Part shown: piece after piece, positions 1 through 7,295 of the stretch | Position numbering within the stretch: position 1 is the first letter of the stretch | How the letters are laid out: each line of letters opens with the position of its first letter | From: Planctomycetota bacterium | GTDB lineage: Bacteria; Planctomycetota; PUPC01; JACPCR01 | Assembly (NCBI GenBank): GCA_016179685.1 | Contig: JACPCR010000101.1 | Span: 1 to 43,007 of the forward strand | Length of the DNA stretch: 43,007 nt | Direction of reading: 5' to 3' | Program-made: the position numbers and the translations under genes | Notes under the pieces: generated by a model | What the model saw: the letters and a program-made list of their open reading frames with translations, nothing else | The model's database searches: none | What the model was told of the DNA's origin: nothing

Positions 1-95
1 CGACGTGAGCGTAACCTCTACTGAACCGCCGTATACGAGGCCCGTACGTACGGTGGTGTGACAGGGAAAGCCCGCGAGGGCCTACCTATGTCGAT
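1..95 (+). other. Group II intron 3' end (domains V and VI), intron body off the left edge
   Basis: Bases 25-57 fold as a group II intron domain V: a 9-bp lower stem (ACCGCCGTA with TACGGTGGT), a two-base CG bulge on the 3' side, a 4-bp upper stem (TACG with CGTA) and a small loop. The catalytic triad would be CGC at 27-29. Downstream, GACAGG near 60 can pair with CCTA...GTC at 81-93 around a candidate branch-point A, as in domain VI, so the intron would end with GAT at about 95. Sequence shared with the right end of the window stops at 96, which supports that boundary. The reverse transcriptase ORF is not in the window. Identification is from recognised domain V sequence and fold, not from a search. 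Confidence 0.75.
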
Positions 96-122
96 GTTCG
101 CCGGGTGTTGGGCCTGAATCTC

Positions 123-208
123 GTAGCGAAGCCCGTGAGGCCTTCGGCTACCTTCATAACTCATGGATTTGAGCCTATCGTCCTCCTCGAACTGATTGAG
201 AAGCTGCA
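123..208 (+). repeat. Dispersed repeat, copy A (hairpin plus conserved tail)
   Basis: A GTAGC...GCTAC hairpin at 123-151 is followed by a roughly 57-base tail starting CTTCATAACTCATGG. The same tail, also preceded by a hairpin ending GCTAC, occurs at 33541-33654 and 37855-37970. Identity in the tail is roughly 75-80% by eye. The repeat can be read as peptide on either strand but has no credible gene start, so I treat it as non-coding. Confidence 0.7.
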
Positions 209-281
209 TATCGAGTTTTTTTACTTCGCCTCCCGGCGGGACCCCTCCCAATGGGACAAGGCCGTGAGGGGTTTCCTAAAC

Positions 282-323
282 TAGCCGAGTGAGCAAGTGC
301 GTGCGCACTTGCTCACTCGGCTA
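282..323. repeat. Perfect long hairpin (hairpin family, copy 1)
   Basis: Two 19-base arms, 282-300 and 305-323, are exact reverse complements around a 4-base loop. The arms start with TAGCCGAG and end with CAAGTGC. No T-run follows on either strand, so it is not a typical intrinsic terminator. It belongs to the family also seen at 4773, 7246, 13197 and 16221, which share the inner AAGTG/CACTT region and TAG/CTA near the outer ends. Confidence 0.85.
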
Positions 324-438
324 CGCAAGGATGGCAACCCGTGCAGAACCCTCGTGGAAAGCGCTGAAATTCAACCACTTCTGGGCACGCACCTTCTGAA
401 GGGTTATGACCTTCGGGCCCAAGTGACGGATAGAGGAA

Positions 439-1278
439 GTGTCCGCATTGAAGCTCTGCAATGAGAAAACCGCCGCCGGGCTTCTCGTGGCATTGTGGCC
501 ATGGGCCGCTTCGGCAGAAATCGAGCTTTCGGGCCGCCAGAGTCCTGAATTCGCCCGCGAGCCCCTCGATGCTTCCACGACGCTGCGATTGACCTTCGAG
601 CAGGGCTTTGAAGCGGAGTGCGCCGCGGGCGAGCCTACGCCCACCGTCACCGTCTACCGCAGACGTCAGCCCGAAAGACTCACGCAGGAGCAGACCGAAC
701 GTCTTTTTGTGCCCGGGCTGGCGGGGAAGGGCGTGACGTGTGCGGACCGGGACGTGGAGTTATGGCTGAGTTTCCAGGCCAAGGGAAACCTCCGGGCCCG
801 TTCAGCCACCATCCTGTGGTGGTTTCAGATTGTGACGGACAGGCCCGGCAACTGGTGTGGCTTGATGCTGCACCTGGGCAACCTGTTCGTGGTCGCTCCG
901 CCGGGCCATCAGGCCGGGACGATCATGGTCCATGCCCAGAGGCCCAGCGGTGAACGACTCGCCCAGGCCTACGCGACCTTTCGTCCTAAACCCGGCGAGT
1001 GGCATCAACTCGGCGTCGCCTGGGACAGCCGATCGCTCTGGAGCATCGTCGATGGGATGGCGGCTGCGTTCGAGCCGCTCCGACATCCCTTCGCCGATGG
1101 CGACCTCGGACTCACGGTCACGGTGGCGGGCTGGGGCGGGGAGGACCATGACGTCGTCGTGCTGGACGAGCTGGTGGTTCTGAATCGCCTGCTGGCTGCC
1201 AAGGAGCTTTCCGCCGAATACCAGCGCCGGATGACCGCCGTCCGCGAGCCAAAGACCGCCAGGGAAGTGACAAAGTAA
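439..1278 (+). CDS. Exported protein with a LamG/concanavalin-A-like domain
   Basis: A 279-residue protein with a signal peptide: a short basic and polar start, a hydrophobic stretch (TAAGLLVALWPWAASA) and an AxA-type cleavage site before EIEL. Residues about 90-260 look like a LamG-type beta-sandwich, with the recurring pattern of a paragraph such as ELWLSFQ, then GEWHQLGVAWD, then LWSIVDGMAAA. Such domains bind carbohydrate or extracellular polymer. No catalytic motif is visible. The start is GTG at 439; a TTG at 448 sits at better distance from the AGAGGA at 432-437 and would give the same signal peptide. The gene stands alone, between a repeat region and an aldehyde dehydrogenase. The family call rests on pattern, not alignment. 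Confidence 0.65.
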   Translation: MSALKLCNEKTAAGLLVALWPWAASAEIELSGRQSPEFAREPLDASTTLRLTFEQGFEAECAAGEPTPTVTVYRRRQPERLTQEQTERLFVPGLAGKGVTCADRDVELWLSFQAKGNLRARSATILWWFQIVTDRPGNWCGLMLHLGNLFVVAPPGHQAGTIMVHAQRPSGERLAQAYATFRPKPGEWHQLGVAWDSRSLWSIVDGMAAAFEPLRHPFADGDLGLTVTVAGWGGEDHDVVVLDELVVLNRLLAAKELSAEYQRRMTAVREPKTAREVTK

Positions 1279-1525
1279 GCCGGGATTTCCTGTCGCCGGG
1301 ATGAGCCATCCCGGCTCGCCGCAGCACACGGTATTCGCCGGGCTGAAGGGTGACCGTCACGTCGTGGAAGATGAGGCCGGGCAGGTCCATGGCCTTGCGC
1401 CGTATCGTGGTGGCGGGCAGGTCGCCGGGTGACGACTGAGACGTGCCATGGTTGCGGCCCGACCTACACGTGCATGAAATGGATATTTCATCTTACCATA
1501 GGCCGGAAATGACTTCGGAGATGCC
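1279..1525. other. Spacer with a possible gene remnant on the minus strand
   Basis: No gene is seen on the plus strand. On the minus strand a short open frame (about 1318-1390) reads FHDVTVTLQPGEYRVLR, which resembles the C-terminal end of a glycoside hydrolase or other beta-sandwich domain. It runs on without a sensible stop into the antisense of the LamG gene. It could be a decayed 3' fragment; this is a weak call. A GGGATGAGCCATCCC palindrome lies at about 1299-1313. Confidence 0.25.
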
Positions 1526-3010
1526 GTGACGAGCCTGACGATTCGAAATCCTGCAACCGGGAAAGTCATCCAGGAAGTTCCGGTCACGCCGGCGGAGGAA
1601 GTGGCTCGGGCGGTGGAACGCGCCCGAACGGCCCAGTCCGGGTGGGCGGCACGCACGACCCGGGAACGCGGCGCAGCGCTGATCCGTTTCCGCAATGCCA
1701 TCCGGGACCATGCGGAAGAGCTTGTGGAGTCGATCGTGCGGGAGACGGGCAAGGTGCCGCAAGAAGCGCTGATGATGGAAATCCTGGGCACGACGGACCT
1801 GATCACCTACTTTGCACGGCGGGCGAGTCGGATTCTCCGGCCCCGGCGTATCGGCATCCACTTCTACCCAACGCGGCAGAGCACCTTGCATTACGTTCCT
1901 CGCGGGGTCATCGGCATCCTCTCACCTTGGAACTTTCCGCTGGCCATACCCATCGGCCAGGCGAGCATGGCGCTGATGGCAGGAAACGCGGTGGTGCTGA
2001 AACCATCAGAATTGACCCCACTCGTGGCGCTTCAGGCCAAGAGGCTCTATGACCAGGCGGGACTGCCTCCAGACCTGTTTCAGGTCGTTACGGGTGACGC
2101 GAGCACGGGCGCGGCCCTCGTCCGCAGCCCGGTGAACCAGGTCTTCTTCACCGGCAGCGTGGCCGCCGGGAAGAAGGTGGCCGCCGTGTGCGCTGAGCGG
2201 CTCGTGCCGGTCGTTCTCGAGCTTGGCGGCAAGGCGCCAGCGCTGGTTTTCGAGGATGCGGACCTGGAGCGCACGGCCGCGGCGCTGGCTTGGGGCGCGT
2301 TCGCCAACGCCGGGCAGGTCTGCGCTTCCGTCGAGAGGGTGTATGTGCATGAGGGCGTGCACGACGCCCTTGCCGGTGCGCTCGCCAGGGAGGTGAAGGC
2401 GCTGCGAGTGGGTCCGCCGGGCCGCGACGTCGACGTGGGCTCGATGACGAAGCCGCAGCAGATCGAGCGTGTGGCCCAGCTCGTGGATGGCGCGGTCCGT
2501 GACGGCGCTAAGGTGCTCTGCGGCGGCCGGAGACGCGAGGGGCCCGGGCTTTTTTATGAGCCGACCCTGCTCGACGAGTGCCCCAAAGATTCCGAAATCC
2601 TGCGGAACGAGATATTCGGGCCCGTGCTCCCCATCGCCTCGTTCCGGTCCGAGGAGGAAGCCATCGAGCTGGCCAACCAGTCCAACCTCGGACTCCTGGC
2701 CTACGTCTTCACGGAGGACCGAGCCCGCGGCCAGCGCGTCGCCCGTCGCATCGAGGCCGGAACGGTGATGGTCAATGACGTGCTGAGCACCTTTGCGTTC
2801 CCGGAGACGCCATGGTTCGGACTGAAGGAAAGCGGCCTGGGGCTGGTCCATTCCGACGAGGGGCTGAAGCAAATGTGCCAGGTCCGACACGTCCATGACG
2901 AACGATTCCGCCCGTTCCGGAAGGAGCTGTGGTGGTATCCCTACTCGACGCGGAAGCTCGAAAGGTTTTTCAGAGCCTACCGGTGGCTCTACACCTGGCT
3001 CTATCGTTAG
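1526..3010 (+). CDS. NAD(P)-dependent aldehyde dehydrogenase
   Basis: Oxidises an aldehyde to its acid with NAD(P). The 494-residue length is normal for the family. Visible motifs are SPWNFP at 133-138 with the oxyanion-hole Asn136, Lys159 in VVLKPSE for cofactor binding, FTGSVAAGK at 208-216, the general base Glu232 in LELGGK, and the catalytic Cys266 in AGQVCAS. A late EIFGPVLP motif is also present. The C-terminal 50 residues, rich in Trp, Tyr and Arg (KELWWYPYS, then FRAYRWLYTWLYR), extend beyond the core and may attach the enzyme to a membrane or shape an oligomer; that is inference. The start is GTG at 1526 with CGGAG five bases upstream. Substrate cannot be told from sequence; neighbours give no pathway hint. 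Confidence 0.93.
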   Translation: MTSLTIRNPATGKVIQEVPVTPAEEVARAVERARTAQSGWAARTTRERGAALIRFRNAIRDHAEELVESIVRETGKVPQEALMMEILGTTDLITYFARRASRILRPRRIGIHFYPTRQSTLHYVPRGVIGILSPWNFPLAIPIGQASMALMAGNAVVLKPSELTPLVALQAKRLYDQAGLPPDLFQVVTGDASTGAALVRSPVNQVFFTGSVAAGKKVAAVCAERLVPVVLELGGKAPALVFEDADLERTAAALAWGAFANAGQVCASVERVYVHEGVHDALAGALAREVKALRVGPPGRDVDVGSMTKPQQIERVAQLVDGAVRDGAKVLCGGRRREGPGLFYEPTLLDECPKDSEILRNEIFGPVLPIASFRSEEEAIELANQSNLGLLAYVFTEDRARGQRVARRIEAGTVMVNDVLSTFAFPETPWFGLKESGLGLVHSDEGLKQMCQVRHVHDERFRPFRKELWWYPYSTRKLERFFRAYRWLYTWLYR

Positions 3011-3139
3011 CAAAGCGCCGGTTCGAAGCGGGGTATTCCTCAGAAAATTCGGTCCATGACCGGTTTCGGAGCAGCCCCGCCCTGCTTTAAATTACCCGGA
3101 GCCTTCTTCCGGCATCACCTTCTTGTAAGTACTGCGTCC

Positions 3140-3190
3140 CGCCTGCCTGTGCGTGCGGCACGCACGCAGACGGGGCGGGACAGGCAGGCG
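3140..3190. repeat. Nested palindromic repeat, second copy at 27069
   Basis: Outer arms CGCCTGCCTGT (3140-3150) and ACAGGCAGGCG (3180-3190) are perfect reverse complements, and an inner GCGTGCG/CGCACGC palindrome sits between them. About 45 bases match 27069-27113 closely, including a shared GGCACGCACGCAGACGGGGC, so it is a dispersed element and not a one-off terminator. Confidence 0.8.
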
Positions 3191-3211
3191 CTGCGTCGGC
3201 GGGCTACTTGA

Positions 3212-3319
3212 CTCCTCTGCGGTCGCGCAGCGCCCGCGCTCCTCTGCGGTCGCGCAGCGCCCGCGCTCCTCTGCGGTCGCGCAGCGCCCGCGCTCCTCTG
3301 CGGTCGCGCAGCGCCCGCG
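3212..3319 (+). repeat. 27-bp tandem repeat, four identical copies
   Basis: Four exact head-to-tail units start at 3212, 3239, 3266 and 3293; a partial fifth (CTCCT) follows at 3320. Each unit starts CTCCTCTGCGG and contains a small palindrome (CTGCG, 4-base loop, CGCAG). Since 27 is divisible by three, every frame stays open through it, but no gene covers it. Identity between copies points to recent expansion or active homogenisation. It lies just after the kinase stop codon (minus strand). Confidence 0.95.
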
Positions 3320-3346
3320 CTCCTTCGCACAGGCTTCCTTGCAGCG

Positions 3347-4768
3347 TTAAGACGGAGCTTCAAACTCGAGCTTGAGGCTGGTCTTGAAGATGGAGATGAC
3401 GTCCCCAGGCTTGAGCCGCGCGACCCGGACGGGCAGGCCATTGACCTCGGTGGCGTTGGAGTCGGTAAGGGCTTCGATGCGGATGCCCGCCTGGTCTTGA
3501 AGGATGTGGAACTGGTGTCGGGAAATCCAGACGTCATGGAGGCGGATATCGGCGGTGGAGAGGCGTCCGGCAAGCATCCGGTTTCGGGTGAGGACGAAGC
3601 GCTTGCCCGCGTCGGTACCGGAGATGGCGAGGAGGACGGGGAGGCGGAATTCGCCGGAGCGGCTGAGGCCGGTGGGAGGAAGGATTTGCTTGCCCGAAGG
3701 CGTCTGGAGGACGAGAGGAGGGGCTGGCGGAAGCTGGGCGAGGAGGTCCTCGAAGAGGGCCTGGATGTCCTCCGGTGATGCGGGACGGCGGCTGCGTTCC
3801 GTGGCCATCATCTGCAGGATCACGTGTTCGGTGGCCTCGGCGATTTCGGGGCAAAGGTCTCGCGGCGGCTTGAACTCGCCTCGAACGAGCAGTGTCAGAA
3901 GCTCAGGCAGGTTATGGGCCACGAAGGGAATCTTCCCGGTCACCGCGTGGTAAAGGGTTGCCCCGAGCGAATAGATGTCGGTCCGGACGTCCAGGTTCGG
4001 CTTCCCCAGCGCCTGCTCGGGCGACATGTAAGCCGGGGTGCCCGCGGTCCGGCCCGTGGCGGTGCTGGTGGCCTGGGAGCCCACGGGCCGGGCGAGACCG
4101 AGGTCGCACAGCTTGGCCGTGCCCTGGGCGTTGATCAGGATGTTGCCGGGCTTGATGTCGCGGTGGATGAGGCCATGACGATGCGCGTGTTGCAGGGCTT
4201 TGCAGACCTGAAGGGCGAAGTCCGCGGCGCGGGCGTCATCGATGCGGCCGTCGCGCTTGAGGATGCGCTGGAGGCTCTCGCCTTCAACGTATTCCATCAC
4301 AAAATAATGGACTCCTTGGCCCTCCCCAACGTCGATGGCCTGGATGACGTGGGGATGGTTGAGCCTGGCCGCGCTCTTGGCCTCCCGGTGGAATTTTTCG
4401 ATGAAATCCGGGTCGTCCGAAACGTCTTCGTTCAGGACTTTGATCGCGACCTCGCGTCCCATGCTGAGCTGCCGGGCCAGGTAAACGGTGCCCGCGGTCC
4501 CATGCCCCAGCTCGGTAATGAATTGGTAGCCTGAAATCTTCCGGTTGAGGGCCTGCACCTGATGCGTCTGGCGGAGGGCGTCCAGGACCGCCCGGACTTG
4601 CCCCTTCTCCAGGAGCTTCCGGCGGAGGAAGATGTCGGTGATCGGCACCTTCTGGCCCTTCCTGAGGCGTTCCTCGGCTTCTTCGATGCAGGCCTTGACC
4701 TCGGCTTCCGAAGCGAGGTTGTTCTTCAGGACGATTCGGGCAAAGAGAAGGCGGTCTTCGGGTGACAT
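3347..4768 (-). CDS. Serine/threonine protein kinase with C-terminal FHA domain
   Basis: A 473-residue Hanks-type kinase. Residues 1-78 are a charged helical region with no named domain. The kinase domain spans about 81-345: glycine loop GHGTAGTV at 88-95, Lys110 in VAIKVL, catalytic HRDIKPGN at 202-209 with Asp204, DLG (for DFG) at 222-224, and GTPAYMSPEQ in the activation segment. It should be active. Residues about 375-470 form an FHA phosphopeptide-binding domain (AGRLSTADIRLHD, then ISRHQFHI). No transmembrane segment is seen, so it is cytoplasmic. Such kinases signal by phosphorylating Ser/Thr and docking substrates through FHA. The start is ATG at 4768; an upstream in-frame ATG at 4801 lies inside a perfect hairpin and is unlikely to be used. 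Last gene of the minus-strand group. Confidence 0.92.
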   Translation of the reverse strand: MSPEDRLLFARIVLKNNLASEAEVKACIEEAEERLRKGQKVPITDIFLRRKLLEKGQVRAVLDALRQTHQVQALNRKISGYQFITELGHGTAGTVYLARQLSMGREVAIKVLNEDVSDDPDFIEKFHREAKSAARLNHPHVIQAIDVGEGQGVHYFVMEYVEGESLQRILKRDGRIDDARAADFALQVCKALQHAHRHGLIHRDIKPGNILINAQGTAKLCDLGLARPVGSQATSTATGRTAGTPAYMSPEQALGKPNLDVRTDIYSLGATLYHAVTGKIPFVAHNLPELLTLLVRGEFKPPRDLCPEIAEATEHVILQMMATERSRRPASPEDIQALFEDLLAQLPPAPPLVLQTPSGKQILPPTGLSRSGEFRLPVLLAISGTDAGKRFVLTRNRMLAGRLSTADIRLHDVWISRHQFHILQDQAGIRIEALTDSNATEVNGLPVRVARLKPGDVISIFKTSLKLEFEAPS

Positions 4769-4772
4769 AAAG

Positions 4773-4818
4773 AGTTCTCTACGGCGGAAGTGTTCCTGCA
4801 CTTCCGCCGTAGAGAACT
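4773..4818. repeat. Perfect 20-bp hairpin (hairpin family, copy 2)
   Basis: Arms 4773-4792 and 4799-4818 are exact 20-base reverse complements around a 6-base loop. The inner part is GGCGGAAGTG/CACTTCCGCC. The stop codon of the ceramidase-like gene (4817-4819, minus) overlaps its right edge and the kinase start lies 5 bases past its left edge, so it fills the whole gap. There is no U-tract. Confidence 0.9.
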
Positions 4819-6166
4819 AAATGAGACTTCGAGCCAGACCGACGGCGGCGTCACGGACGGCTTCCCCGGCGCCCTCGGCCAAGGGACACCACCGGGCCAT
4901 CCGGGCCTCGTAGCCTTCGAGCCGGTAGGCTTCCCGGGGAGAGAGGTATCCCAGGTAGCGATTGGCGTACCCGATGGCGAAAGCGGGGCCAGGAAGCGCG
5001 TTTTGAACGTCCCGTCCGAGGCAAGCAAAAAGCTCGCCGGAGAGCCCGACGAGGTGCAGGTTGCCGATGCGGATGACCTGGACGATCGCCTGAAGGGTCT
5101 CGGTCATGCGTGCCACTTCGAGTTGTTCCTGAAGCTCGTAAATCTGGCGGCCCAGGGGCTGATTTTCCGGGGGACCGTTCCAATTTGTATTTGCCTGCTG
5201 GCGGCGGAGGGCGTCGATCTGCGCTTCGAGGTGTTGGGCCGGGGCGGTGGCCCGGCGAGCGAGTGCGATCTCCGTACGGGCGGCAGCGAGGGTGCCTCGG
5301 ACTTCCGACGGACCCGGCCGGGCCATGGCCTGCGAGGCGGCGATGGCCACTCGGCGCGCTACGGAAATGACGTCCGCGTAGTTTCGGGTGTCCTTGCAGC
5401 AGGGATTGATATCGCCGCAGGCGCCGTTGAGGAAGAGGCAGACCGACCGGGTTCCCAGTCTCTTTTCGAGAAAAGCCATGGCCGCTCCGGGGAAATCTGC
5501 GGAAATCATCGGCGCGGTCTGCATGATGATCGGGTGGCAGGCGAAGTGGACGACGACGCCGCGAAGGACGCCGGATTCGCCCTCGATGGCGAGGACCTGA
5601 ATGCGGGGATCGTGCCAGCAGAGCCGGGCAAATTCCTCGGGCGAAAAAGAGGCCTGGCAGTCGGCCTGGCGCTGACGAACCCCATCGGCCCGGCGATTCA
5701 TCGAGATGCCTTCGGTCCGGCCCCGGTGGAAAAGAAGACGGGCAGGTGAAAGGTCGGCGACGGCCTGGGCGGCCGCGCTCACGATCCCTTCTACCAGTTG
5801 GTCGGTCCACCGTGGATCGATCGGGCGGCCACACAACCCGATGGTCTCCGGCGCTGTGTGCGTGTGGGTGGAGGCGATCAGCACCCGGCTGGCGGGAATG
5901 CCCAGGCCTCTCTCGATCCGGGACGCCGCTCGGTCGCCGAAGCCGATGCGGTCCCCGAGGGTGTCGCAGGAGACGATGACGGCCGTCTGGCGTCCGTCGC
6001 GCAGGGCCAGGGCACGGGCCATCAGGGGATCGTGGATTTCTCGATAGGGCTTTGCGCGTTCCCACCAGAAGCCCAGGATTGGGGCCCAACCCGGCGGTCC
6101 GAAGGACAGGGGAGGCGTGATATCCGCCTTCCCGAATCCAGCGTCAAACAGGGCATCCTTGGACAT
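4817..6166 (-). CDS. Neutral/alkaline ceramidase-type hydrolase (N-terminal domain family)
   Basis: A 449-residue protein of the family annotated as neutral or alkaline non-lysosomal ceramidase. It begins with the hallmark GFGKADITPP, then STHTHTAPET (zinc-binding histidines), VVVHFACHP and NGACGDINP. In true bacterial ceramidases the last motif is GDxSPN with a catalytic Ser; here Asn takes the Ser position, so ceramide is probably not the substrate. The C-terminal Ig-like domain of real ceramidases also seems absent. No signal peptide is seen from the chosen start, ATG 6166; upstream codons run into a hairpin and do not look coding. Such shortened members are common in planctomycete-like genomes with unknown substrates. 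Neighbours do not define a pathway. Confidence 0.8.
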   Translation of the reverse strand: MSKDALFDAGFGKADITPPLSFGPPGWAPILGFWWERAKPYREIHDPLMARALALRDGRQTAVIVSCDTLGDRIGFGDRAASRIERGLGIPASRVLIASTHTHTAPETIGLCGRPIDPRWTDQLVEGIVSAAAQAVADLSPARLLFHRGRTEGISMNRRADGVRQRQADCQASFSPEEFARLCWHDPRIQVLAIEGESGVLRGVVVHFACHPIIMQTAPMISADFPGAAMAFLEKRLGTRSVCLFLNGACGDINPCCKDTRNYADVISVARRVAIAASQAMARPGPSEVRGTLAAARTEIALARRATAPAQHLEAQIDALRRQQANTNWNGPPENQPLGRQIYELQEQLEVARMTETLQAIVQVIRIGNLHLVGLSGELFACLGRDVQNALPGPAFAIGYANRYLGYLSPREAYRLEGYEARMARWCPLAEGAGEAVRDAAVGLARSLI

Positions 6167-6285
6167 GCAGAAGGCCTGGTCTTCGAGGAAGAGGAGAGGG
6201 AGGTCACGCCCGGCGAAAAGAAGCCGCGGCTTATGGTATGAGCTGCAAGCGGAGATTTCCAGAGCTTCACGTATCGTGACAGGCG

Positions 6286-6341
6286 CTTGCCCCGGATTTT
6301 TTATGAATCCGCCAGCGGATTCGGCAAAAATCCGGGGCAAG
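6286..6341. repeat. Long nested hairpin overlapping the end of the metallo-hydrolase gene
   Basis: Outer arms CTTGCCCCGGATTTTT (6286-6301) and its exact complement (6326-6341), with inner arms GAATCCGC/GCGGATTC (6305-6312, 6315-6322). The last 14 codons of the upstream gene lie in the hairpin. The T-run is inside the stem on one side. It may act as a terminator for that gene or be a repeat that captured the 3' end. Confidence 0.85.
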
Positions 6342-7197
6342 GGGACACTTCCACCACCGCGCTCGGTTTGCCTTGCGTCAAGCCACGCCGATAGGTCCGG
6401 TGGAGGCGAGGCGCCGCCAGACCCCGGTGTTGCAGCCAGTTCAGCACCGCGTCTCTAGCGAGGTCGAAGCGGTTGTTGTCGCGCCGCGGGTCGTGGTGGT
6501 TCTCGCTGAGGTGTGCGAGGAACACGTCCGTGGTCCGGCCACGAGACATGACGGAAGCTAGGATTTCGGCACACTGGCGGTTGGAGAGATGACCGTAGCC
6601 GCCCCGGACCCATTGGAGGTATTCCCAGTCGGGCTCGAAGGCCCGGTCGCCGAGCTTCTGCTCTACGATATTCTCCTCGTAGTTGGATTCCAGGACAATC
6701 GCCTGGACGTCCTCGAGGGCACGGAGCACCGCCTCGGTCGGCGCGCCCAGGTCGGTCGCCACGGCGACGGAGGCCGAACCTCGACGCAGGACATAGCCCA
6801 GTGTCATTCCCGCAGAGGAGTCCGGGTGACCATGCTGGGTGGGGAAAATCTCGATGGACACATCGCCGATGGCCGATGGAACTTCGGATCGGGCCGGGAT
6901 GCGCCGGCCGCGGCCTTTGCCGGTCTGCCGGTCCATCGCTTCGAAAGTGGCCTGGGGAGCGAAGACGGGAATGCGATGGCGGTGATAATGCGTGCCGGCG
7001 GCCCGGCAGTGGTCGAGATGCGCGTGGGTCAGAAGGATGCCGTTGATTTCATGAATGTCCGTGCCAATCTCCCGGAGGCGCTTGGCCGTCTCGGTGGCGG
7101 GAAGCCCCGCATCGATGAGGAGACGCGTGCTCCCGGACGCGACGTAGATGACGTTTCCGCTGCTGCCACTGGCGAGGACACAAACGTGGAGGCTCAT
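6301..7197 (-). CDS. MBL-fold metallo-hydrolase, YycJ/WalJ type
   Basis: A 298-residue metallo-beta-lactamase-fold hydrolase. The signature is THAHLDH at 57-63 (His58, His60, Asp62, His63), after LASGSSGNVIYV at the N-terminus, which is typical of YycJ-like proteins. Further ligands are likely in the GHPDSSAGM, ATDLG and LAHLSENHH segments. YycJ-family proteins are thought to be nucleases or phosphodiesterases linked to DNA metabolism in Firmicutes; the role here is unknown. The last 17 residues (from SPCPGF) are encoded by the arms of a hairpin repeat and look unlike the family, so the original stop may have been lost when the repeat arrived. The start is ATG at 7197. Confidence 0.85.
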   Translation of the reverse strand: MSLHVCVLASGSSGNVIYVASGSTRLLIDAGLPATETAKRLREIGTDIHEINGILLTHAHLDHCRAAGTHYHRHRIPVFAPQATFEAMDRQTGKGRGRRIPARSEVPSAIGDVSIEIFPTQHGHPDSSAGMTLGYVLRRGSASVAVATDLGAPTEAVLRALEDVQAIVLESNYEENIVEQKLGDRAFEPDWEYLQWVRGGYGHLSNRQCAEILASVMSRGRTTDVFLAHLSENHHDPRRDNNRFDLARDAVLNWLQHRGLAAPRLHRTYRRGLTQGKPSAVVEVSPCPGFLPNPLADS

Positions 7198-7245
7198 TCG
7201 GTATGACTCGAGGACGGTAGTCCTGGGTGAAATCTTGCCCTCGAG

Positions 7246-7295
7246 TAATTTTCATTGGCGAAAAAGCGTTTCCGCATCTCCGCCAGTGAAAATTA
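7246..7295. repeat. Hairpin between pseudopilin and metallo-hydrolase (family, divergent copy)
   Basis: Outer arms 7246-7260 and 7281-7295 (TAATTTTC...GAAAATTA) pair with one mismatch or wobble; the inner part is weaker. The core (AAAGCG...CGCATCTCC) resembles the CATCTCC side of the copy at 16221. The pseudopilin stop codon (7293-7295, minus) is its outermost triplet. Confidence 0.7.

Larger units (their letters stand above)
3011..3346. other. Repeat-bearing spacer between convergent genes
   Basis: This 336-base spacer separates the aldehyde dehydrogenase and the oppositely oriented kinase. It holds a palindromic repeat (3140-3190) and a four-copy tandem repeat (3212-3319), listed separately. 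The first 110 bases show nothing I can name, and no clear terminator is seen for either gene. Confidence 0.6.

Noticed and set aside
321..650. Open frame on the minus strand overlapping the LamG gene
   Set aside because: Antisense shadow of a better supported gene with signal peptide.
3212..3319. Possible CRISPR array
   Set aside because: Units are contiguous, with no spacers, and no cas gene is present.
4773..4818. Intrinsic terminator
   Set aside because: The stem is perfect but no T-run follows on either strand; listed as a repeat instead.
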